A stretch of 11,012 nt of DNA from an uncultured Erysipelotrichaceae bacterium (GTDB lineage: Bacteria; Bacillota_I; Bacilli_A; Erysipelotrichales; Erysipelotrichaceae), in contig CACZPD010000119.1 in NCBI GenBank assembly GCA_902782955.1, forward strand, positions 1 through 11,012. Direction: 5' to 3'. Within the stretch, counting starts at the first letter, position 1, and each line of letters begins with the position of its first letter. The notes below the pieces were generated by a model, which saw only the letters and a program-made list of their open reading frames with translations, searched no databases and was not told where the DNA came from. Of the stretch, positions 6,901-11,012 are shown piece by piece. The translations under genes were made by a program, and so were the position numbers.

Positions 6901-9700
6901 TAAAACGATTGTGAAGGAATTCACAGCTGATGGCTCAGGAGTCCTTGATCTGCAGTTCCAGCTGGGCAAGAGTCCGGTCGGCAATACATTCAAGGTCAAC
7001 AGTGTTAAGCTGGAGGAATTTGTTCCTGCACATTCGGAAGAGCAGGATGTTGAAGGCGCTTATGAAAATGTAGAGATTTCCGGTCTTACAGCAACGGAAG
7101 CACATGATGATAACATTAATCAATCAGTAAGCGGCACTTCACTGACGATAACCCAAAATCATGGTGTATGGCAATCCAAACTGTTCGCAGATACCGGGAC
7201 CAAGCTTGAAGCGGGCAAGGAATACAAAGTGACAGCGAACGTCACGTCCACTGAAGAGTTTAATTTCGAAGTTGTTTATAACAACGGCAGTGCAGAAGAT
7301 GCTTTTGGTACAGACCGTGGACTGAGCATAGGCGCCGGTGAAACAAAAGATATTACACATGAAATCACAACAGCGTCAGATCTCAGCGCAGACAATCTGG
7401 TCCTCCAGTTCATGATGGGCAACAGTCCTGCGAATACATTCACTGTGAACAGTATTACCCTGGAAGTGAAAGAGGACGGCGAGGAACCGGTTCAGATAGT
7501 TGATCCGAAATCGTTCAATTACGCGTCAGATAAGGATTACAAAGTGTCTCTGAGCGGTGACGGCAGTTCTGCAAAACTCACTACAGATCAGGCGGAATCT
7601 CCTGCAGTATGGAAAGCGAGACTCTTTGCAAAGACCGGCGCAATACTGGAAGCCGGAAAGACATACCGGATCAGCGCAGATGTTAAGGCAGACTCCGAAA
7701 CAGGTTACGAGATCTGCTACAACAGCGGTGATGAAGAAAAAGGATTCGGCGCGAAGTACGACCTTACAGCTTCTGAAACAACAGAGACTGTAGAATATAC
7801 AGTGACACCGGATCGTACGGGTGAACTGAACATCCAGTTTGCCCTCGGTAATACCCCGGTTGGAGAAAGCGTAACGGTAAGCAATATCAAGGTTGAAGTG
7901 TTTGCGGAGGAAGAAGGCGAAAACCTCATGACAGATCCTCTGATCGCATGGGCTCCTGTTCACGAGTTCATGGATGCTGGTTATTCGGGAGATCTGACAA
8001 ATGATGATTCTTCCGCCACTCTGAAACTTGATACGGTTGCGTCCGAACAGGCAGACTGGAAAGTCAAACTGTTTGTAGAGACCGGAGCGAAGCTCGAGAA
8101 AGGCAAGAAATACCGTATCAGCTATAAGCTGAGGGCAGATAAAGCGACCACGTACAATGCTTTCTACAACAACGGTACTGAAGAAAAGGCTGTCGGAGAC
8201 TTCTATGATCTGAGCACAGGCAATACTATGATCAGACATACAGTGAAGCCTTCAGATGATGCAGAACTGATCATCCAGCTGATGCTCGGAAACAGCCCTA
8301 AGAATAACAATCTGACGATCAGTGATGTTAAGGTTGAGGAAGTAATTGAAGAAAATCCGAACAGACCGATCAATGTCTGGGTACATGAGGACTACAAAGC
8401 AAGTCTGTCGAATACGAAGTCTTCCGCAAGCCTGGCGATTACAAAAGTTCCGAGTTCCGGACGTGAAGCATGGAAGATCAAACTCTTTGCGGAGACCGGC
8501 GCGAAACTGAAGAAAGGCAAGACATACCGCGTGAGCGTTGATGTCAAGTCGCAGTCAGCGATGGAATACGAGATCTGCTACAACAACGTTGAAGTTGAAA
8601 AAGAACTCGGCGCACAGTACGGTCTGAAAGCGACAAGCAGCAAGAAGACTGTTACTTACAACATCACACCTGAAAAGGATGCTGAACTGATCCTTCAGTT
8701 CGGACTCGGCAATGCTTCCAAGGCAAATACATTCACGATCAGCAACGTGAAAGTCGAAGAGTCAAGCATCAGTTCTTCCAGGAACGTCATTCCGGACTTC
8801 ACTTATGACAGCGTAGGCTATATCAGCAAAGCTGCAGACGGAGACTATATCACTTCTCTTGATCAGAAGGATTCTTCTGCTGTGTTCAATATCAAGAAAG
8901 CACCTTCCGACAGACATCCTTGGGAGGCAAAGGTCATTGTCCGTACAGGTGTCACACCGAAATCCGGCAAAGGCTACCGCGTCAGCGTGGATATCGATTC
9001 AGCGAGATCGCAGAACATGTTCGAAGTGTTCTATGACGGAAAAGAAGAACTGGCATACGGTGCGCTCTATGAGCAGTATCTGCCTGCCGGCAAGAAGACG
9101 TTCTCATACATCATTTATCCTGGTGACAGCAAAGGTGAGATTTCGATGCAGCTCCGCTTCGGTGAGACCAACAGCACCAACGGAAATGTCTACAAGATCA
9201 GTAACGTCAAGGTCGAAGAAGTCACATTCAAGCACACGAGGACACCTGAGATCAGGAATGTATCTGAACTGGATACACAGCCCGGCTATACCTCAACGCT
9301 GGAGAGGACACCGTTCAAGGATACGATACGTCTGATCAGGACACCTGAAGAAGGCCGTGAAGCCTGGAAGACAAAACTCTTTATTACTACCGGAGCTACC
9401 CTCCAGGAAGGACAGAAGTACCGCATCCGCATGCTCGTCAAGTCCATCATTCCGGCACCGTTCGAAGTATGTCTGAACAACAAGGATGTTGAAAAGGGTC
9501 TCGGCGGAATCTTCGGACTGATGTCCAAGCCATATGGCGAATACGTTGAGTATTCCGCTTATGTCAAGGAAGATACGAAGCTCGTCATTCAGCTTTCTCT
9601 CGGCAACTGTGTCGCACCGAACACGATCATGGTCAGCGACGTCAAGGTCGAAAAAGCAGGAAAGATCAACCTGATTTCGGATAAGATTTACGTCTTCTGA
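3959..9700 (+). CDS. Giant surface lipoprotein of twelve CBM4/9-like beta-sandwich modules
   Basis: 1913 aa. Residues 1-20 are a lipoprotein signal peptide (KR near the N-terminus, hydrophobic core, lipobox LLTSC), so C21 should be lipidated and the protein tethered outside the membrane. Residues 22-72 are an acidic, probably disordered stalk. The rest is twelve diverged modules. A typical module reads: acidic/aromatic lead-in with HDDGY; W[KQR].KL[FY]..TG..L..GK.Y.[VI]; [FY]E[VI]CYN.GDEEKGYGALY; then L..Q..LG..P..NT..[VI]S[ND][VI]KVE. This strand pattern recalls CBM_4_9 / galactose-binding-like sandwiches, but the match is from pattern only. No catalytic motif, LPXTG signal, C-terminal membrane helix or S-layer domain is visible. 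It is followed after 56 bases by the GH32 lipoprotein gene with no terminator between, so a glycan-binding or scaffold role is inferred. A purely structural adhesin or spacer is the main alternative. Confidence 0.85.
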   Translation: MKRVRFMGIGLLMCSLLLTSCGQDAPQRNADDPETEEEATNWEDIFPFENFPTEGQSQESAGNTGKVTPERIDNSIFRAKFEGTEVEGTGKAVDGVYRFNATKTDGESWHVKLECNYPTVAGRDYFVTYNFRSDVAGKVKFGDFQEFSIRKGDNSITGVMIASSGTSYLDLQLGMLSPFTIDFTSIEVKEYEDESKYENALPKPVNFERESVVYEKHDSGYAVIPVRREDTINVNFADAPDDPGVWKSRLYVRTGVIPELGSRYRVTADIMCHDDMPFEVLFNNGDEEKGYGALYEQSLKADEVKKIEAVVTGRGYGDELVMQLSLGKTPDGSKVIFGNVQVDKIIDNYTSMLPADFELDDSIWTGDYIEQMIPVAFKKLPLDLTYDGIDTIYEGHDDGYVVDLKESSSEATFKIKKAPDKADDRGVWKAKLYVATGVKLQPGQTYLVKYDLTPTGDQADYEVCFDGDSENAYGALYGRSLKAGQTDHVEQLITPESAGGPLTLRLQLGKTDSSKGNTYKLSNLSVESVKQKFTNVLPSDFSYETSAGKVKYVSVLPDDFAYTTGVNVTEQHDDVYTQSVSSTDDSATLDIIEAPSSADDRGVWRSKLYINTGVTPEKGTKYAISFDVTGDKDQAEYEICFDGKDEKSYGALYGQKMTAGETKSIRHAFVAESDESPIIMRFQLGKTDDASGNKITVSNIKIAAITLGDTESILPDDFAYPTVSTTEPGEDGFVPVTMPSSPDFSEAHDPGFEQSKDGSSLKITKVYRDSWNSKLIVNTNTTLEAGKKHRITFNIKSTKEIDDFEIDYHKGGDEKEYGALYRQSIAANETKKFVYETGDEIPEGNLFILLKVGRSPVPNTITVSDVKIEKYVPEHTETIDVPEGYKDVSINISASQSCDDDYQQTLSGTALTIDAVSAEPGVGKSKLFIHTGKTLEDGKKYKVTSNVTSEIALDAFEVCYNKDGAEKGYGADYSLSMGASDKTIVKEFTADGSGVLDLQFQLGKSPVGNTFKVNSVKLEEFVPAHSEEQDVEGAYENVEISGLTATEAHDDNINQSVSGTSLTITQNHGVWQSKLFADTGTKLEAGKEYKVTANVTSTEEFNFEVVYNNGSAEDAFGTDRGLSIGAGETKDITHEITTASDLSADNLVLQFMMGNSPANTFTVNSITLEVKEDGEEPVQIVDPKSFNYASDKDYKVSLSGDGSSAKLTTDQAESPAVWKARLFAKTGAILEAGKTYRISADVKADSETGYEICYNSGDEEKGFGAKYDLTASETTETVEYTVTPDRTGELNIQFALGNTPVGESVTVSNIKVEVFAEEEGENLMTDPLIAWAPVHEFMDAGYSGDLTNDDSSATLKLDTVASEQADWKVKLFVETGAKLEKGKKYRISYKLRADKATTYNAFYNNGTEEKAVGDFYDLSTGNTMIRHTVKPSDDAELIIQLMLGNSPKNNNLTISDVKVEEVIEENPNRPINVWVHEDYKASLSNTKSSASLAITKVPSSGREAWKIKLFAETGAKLKKGKTYRVSVDVKSQSAMEYEICYNNVEVEKELGAQYGLKATSSKKTVTYNITPEKDAELILQFGLGNASKANTFTISNVKVEESSISSSRNVIPDFTYDSVGYISKAADGDYITSLDQKDSSAVFNIKKAPSDRHPWEAKVIVRTGVTPKSGKGYRVSVDIDSARSQNMFEVFYDGKEELAYGALYEQYLPAGKKTFSYIIYPGDSKGEISMQLRFGETNSTNGNVYKISNVKVEEVTFKHTRTPEIRNVSELDTQPGYTSTLERTPFKDTIRLIRTPEEGREAWKTKLFITTGATLQEGQKYRIRMLVKSIIPAPFEVCLNNKDVEKGLGGIFGLMSKPYGEYVEYSAYVKEDTKLVIQLSLGNCVAPNTIMVSDVKVEKAGKINLISDKIYVF
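4184..4528 (+). repeat. Module 0 (residues 76-190), most divergent copy
   Basis: It keeps the Trp (W109 in SWHVKL), the YFVTYNFRS strand (125-133), FGDFQEFSI (141-149) in place of YGALYEQSL, LDLQLG (169-174) and a closing FTSIEVKE. It lacks the TG..L..G turn and the EVCYN strand. As the membrane-proximal copy it may be specialised. Confidence 0.6.
4577..4993 (+). repeat. Module 1 (residues 207-345), sub-type A
   Basis: W246 in GVWKSRLYV, TGV (254-256), YRVTADI (264-270), FEVLFNNGDEEKGYGALYEQ (278-297), QLSLGKTP (323-330) and GNVQVDKI (338-345). It has no Cys in the FEV strand. A 45-residue linker, the longest in the protein, follows. Confidence 0.8.
5129..5545 (+). repeat. Module 2 (residues 391-529), sub-type A
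   Basis: HDDGY lead-in (396-400), W428 in RGVWKAKLYV, C464 in YEVCFD, YGALY (473-477), and LQLGKT followed by the longer SSKGNTYKLSN turn (512-523). The DNA for the W region shares 22 identical bases with module 3. Confidence 0.8.
5654..6073 (+). repeat. Module 3 (residues 566-705), sub-type A
   Basis: HDDVY lead-in (572-576), W604 in RGVWRSKLYI, C640 in YEICFD, YGALY (649-653), FQLGKTDDASGN (682-693) and VSNIKI (697-702). It is closest to module 2 by eye. Confidence 0.8.
6185..6571 (+). repeat. Module 4 (residues 743-871), transitional
   Basis: HDPGF lead-in (748-752), W771 in SWNSKLIV, FEIDYH without Cys, and YGALY (817-821) as in sub-type A. The closing GRSPVPNTITVSDVKIEKY (853-871) is of the sub-type B form. 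It thus joins the two sub-types. Confidence 0.75.
6632..7021 (+). repeat. Module 5 (residues 892-1021), sub-type B with Trp replaced by Gly
   Basis: CDDDY lead-in (898-902), then GVGKSKLFI where every other module has Trp in the third position; G923 is codon GGG at 6725-6727. C959 in FEVCYN, YGADY (969-973), and FQLGKSPVGNTFKVNSVKLE (1000-1019). Confidence 0.8.
7088..7471 (+). repeat. Module 6 (residues 1044-1171), sub-type B
   Basis: HDDNI lead-in (1049-1053), W1071 in GVWQSKLFA, FEVVYNNG (1103-1110), FGTDR (1116-1120) in place of YGALY, and FMMGNSPANTFTVNSITLE (1151-1169). The lead-in to Trp is the shortest of the series. Confidence 0.8.
7517..7903 (+). repeat. Module 7 (residues 1187-1315), sub-type B
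   Basis: W1218 in AVWKARLFA, C1253 in YEICYN, FGAKY (1263-1267), FALGNTPVGESVTVSNIKVE (1294-1313). It shares a 19-base identical run (TACGAGATCTGCTACAACA) with module 9. Confidence 0.8.
7955..8344 (+). repeat. Module 8 (residues 1333-1462), sub-type B
   Basis: W1367 in DWKVKLFV, YNAFYNNG (1399-1406) without Cys, VGDFYDLS (1412-1419) in place of YGALY, LMLGNSPKNNNLTISDVKVE (1441-1460). Confidence 0.8.
8372..8764 (+). repeat. Module 9 (residues 1472-1602), sub-type B
   Basis: W1505 in AWKIKLFA, C1540 in YEICYNN, LGAQY (1550-1554), FGLGNASKANTFTISNVKVE (1581-1600). It is joined to module 8 by only about nine residues. Confidence 0.8.
8819..9223 (+). repeat. Module 10 (residues 1621-1755), sub-type A out of order
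   Basis: W1655 in PWEAKVIV, FEVFYDG (1688-1694), YGALYEQYL (1700-1708), and LRFGETNSTNGNVYKISN (1732-1749), which has the longer sub-type A turn. It resembles modules 2 and 3 although it lies between sub-type B copies. Confidence 0.8.
9260..9658 (+). repeat. Module 11 (residues 1768-1900), C-terminal copy, sub-type B
   Basis: W1803 in AWKTKLFI, C1838 in FEVCLNN, LGGIFGL (1848-1854), LSLGNCVAPNTIMVSDVKVE (1879-1898). Only 13 residues (GKINLISDKIYVF) follow, so the protein ends on this module with no anchor. Confidence 0.8.
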
Positions 9701-9756
9701 TCATTCAGGAATTCTTAAGATAAGCAAGATGATCAAATAAGAAAGGTGTGTACAAT

Positions 9757-11012
9757 ATGCGTAATCAGAAATATTCGCTCCCGCTGCTTCTGGTCATGAC
9801 CTTGTCTCTGACTGCCTGCAATGCCGGCAAAGGTTCCGGAGAAGCGGGCGGCAATCAGGGAGGAGTTCCTGATAATGGTTCTGCCGCAGGCACAGAGGAG
9901 ACGTACGAAGCTGTGGATTACAACCTGTATCCCGCGCCTGAAAAAGGCTATGTAGGTGATGTCATGCCCTTTGTGACCGATGACGGTCAGCTGGAATTGT
10001 ATTATCTGTGTGAAACAGATTCCAACGGTCAGGGCTATCACCCGATCTATAAATTCAGCACAAAAGATCTTTGTTCCTACAAGGATCACGGCATGGTGCT
10101 CAACTACGGACTTGGTACAGAGCCTGATCCCGCACTGGGAACAGGATCTGTCATGCAGGACGCAAACGGACTCTACCATCTGTTCTATACCGGTCACAAT
10201 GACAACGGCAACGGCGGAAAAGGCAAGGAATGTGTCATGCATGCGACCAGCACAGACCGTGAGAACTGGGTGAAGGACAGCAATGTCGTGTTCTTCGCAC
10301 CGGAAGGTTATTCCAAGGATGATTTCCGTGATCCGGAAGTCTTCTGGGTGGAAAGAGATCAGTGCTACTGGCTCCTGATCGCGGCCAGGGAAGAAGAAAC
10401 ACTGGGCGGCGTAGTTCTCAAGTATACTTCAAAAGACCTGAAGAACTGGCAGATGGTCGGACCGATCTTCGCTCCAATGGCCCAGTATATGCTTGAGTGC
10501 CCGGATCTCTTCAACATCGGGGATACCTGGTATCTGACATACAGCTGGGACTGTGTGACTTACTATGCGATGAGTGATTCCATGGATGGACCGTTTGTCC
10601 CGGCAAGGGACAATGTCCTGGACGGCAAAGGTCTGACAGAAGGCAACGGGTTTATCTTCTATGCCGCAAAACCGGCAGAGCTCAACGGAAATCTCTACTT
10701 ATGCGGCTGGCACGGACGCGCAGGTGTAAGCTCGGATTCCGGCATCTATCAGTGGGCAGGAAGCGTGATGGTTCATCAGATCGTCCAGCTTGATGACGGA
10801 AGACTCGGCGTCAAGGCTCCTGAAACATTCGATAACTACTTCACAGCTGATAAGCCTGTCAAGGCAGCCGCAAAGGAAGGCAAAGTCGAGATCAGCGACA
10901 ACAACATCACGCTCTCGGCAGAACCTGAAAAATACGCGCTGGCTGACATGGGTGTAAGACCGGCGACCATGACGCTGGAATGCGATGTAACGATCGATCC
11001 GGACGGCATTGC
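9757..11012 (+). CDS. GH32-like beta-fructosidase lipoprotein (partial, runs off the window)
   Basis: 418 complete codons are visible with no stop. Residues 1-20 are a lipoprotein signal peptide with lipobox LTAC, lipidated at C21, then a Gly/Ser/Glu-rich stalk (to about 52). From about 57 the five-bladed propeller of glycoside hydrolase family 32 can be followed: YVGDVMPF (65-72), where D68 stands at the nucleophile position; GTGSVM (128-133); FYTGHN (143-148); FRDPEVF (190-196), the RDP transition-state motif; and ECPDLF (247-252), with E247 the general acid/base. WAGSVMVHQ (333-341) ends the propeller, and a beta-sandwich domain probably begins after about 375. Such enzymes cleave beta-fructosyl bonds of sucrose, inulin or levan from the non-reducing end. 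AAAGG at 9742-9746 and the lipobox support this start. Exact substrate is not readable; another clan GH-J or GH43-like activity is the alternative. Confidence 0.85.
   Translation, partial: MRNQKYSLPLLLVMTLSLTACNAGKGSGEAGGNQGGVPDNGSAAGTEETYEAVDYNLYPAPEKGYVGDVMPFVTDDGQLELYYLCETDSNGQGYHPIYKFSTKDLCSYKDHGMVLNYGLGTEPDPALGTGSVMQDANGLYHLFYTGHNDNGNGGKGKECVMHATSTDRENWVKDSNVVFFAPEGYSKDDFRDPEVFWVERDQCYWLLIAAREEETLGGVVLKYTSKDLKNWQMVGPIFAPMAQYMLECPDLFNIGDTWYLTYSWDCVTYYAMSDSMDGPFVPARDNVLDGKGLTEGNGFIFYAAKPAELNGNLYLCGWHGRAGVSSDSGIYQWAGSVMVHQIVQLDDGRLGVKAPETFDNYFTADKPVKAAAKEGKVEISDNNITLSAEPEKYALADMGVRPATMTLECDVTIDPDGI

Noticed and set aside
7526..8239. A 237-codon open frame on the minus strand within the giant lipoprotein gene
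   Set aside because: It mirrors modules 7 and 8; its Cys-rich composition is what the reverse complement of these repeats gives. No ribosome site or promoter was seen.
4184..9658. CRISPR array or non-coding tandem repeat
   Set aside because: The periodicity is about 410-550 bases, is in frame, and is conserved at protein rather than DNA level. There are no short identical repeats with spacers.
3959..9700. SusC/SusD-type or sortase-anchored reading of the giant protein
   Set aside because: No TonB box, barrel or SusD features are visible, and there is no LPXTG or C-terminal membrane segment. The only anchor visible is the N-terminal lipobox.

Overview
The window reads as chromosome of a Gram-positive, mid-GC anaerobe of the Bacillota (Clostridia or Erysipelotrichia type, gut-like). 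The grounds are strong AGGAGG-type ribosome sites, type II (lipobox) signal peptides on very large surface proteins, short intergenic gaps, U-tract hairpin terminators and a LacI-family regulator beside a secreted glycosidase. The species cannot be fixed from the sequence. No tRNA, rRNA, CRISPR array, insertion sequence or phage gene was seen.

Layout. Bases 1-82 hold the probable tail of an upstream gene and its terminator. Bases 170-2454 are a translationally coupled two-gene operon, tdh-kbl, which converts L-threonine through 2-amino-3-oxobutyrate to glycine and acetyl-CoA. It ends at a hairpin terminator, followed by a second terminator serving the opposite strand. Bases 2586-3611 (minus) encode a LacI-family repressor. 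A 347-base divergent control region follows (3612-3958), with a promoter for each direction, a palindrome between -35 and -10 of the rightward promoter, several GTTTAC/GTAAAC elements and two leader hairpins. Bases 3959-9700 encode a 1913-residue lipoprotein made almost wholly of twelve diverged copies of a 115-140 residue beta-sandwich module, resembling the CBM4/9 type of carbohydrate-binding fold. After a 56-base gap without a terminator, 9757 to the window end encodes a second lipoprotein, a GH32-like (beta-fructosidase clan) five-bladed propeller enzyme, cut off by the window edge.

How the parts fit. The two lipoproteins appear to form one transcription unit, probably controlled by the divergent LacI protein. 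The simplest reading is a surface-anchored glycan-capture system: a long multivalent binding or spacer fibre next to a tethered exo-acting glycosidase. Fructan (levan or inulin type) or a sucrose-like substrate is suggested only by the GH32 signature, so the ligand is an inference. The threonine operon faces the regulator tail to tail behind terminators and looks functionally unrelated.

The most unusual object is the giant repeat lipoprotein. Its modules fall into two sub-types in a mosaic order, one copy has lost an otherwise invariant Trp, and linkers have been duplicated along with the modules.
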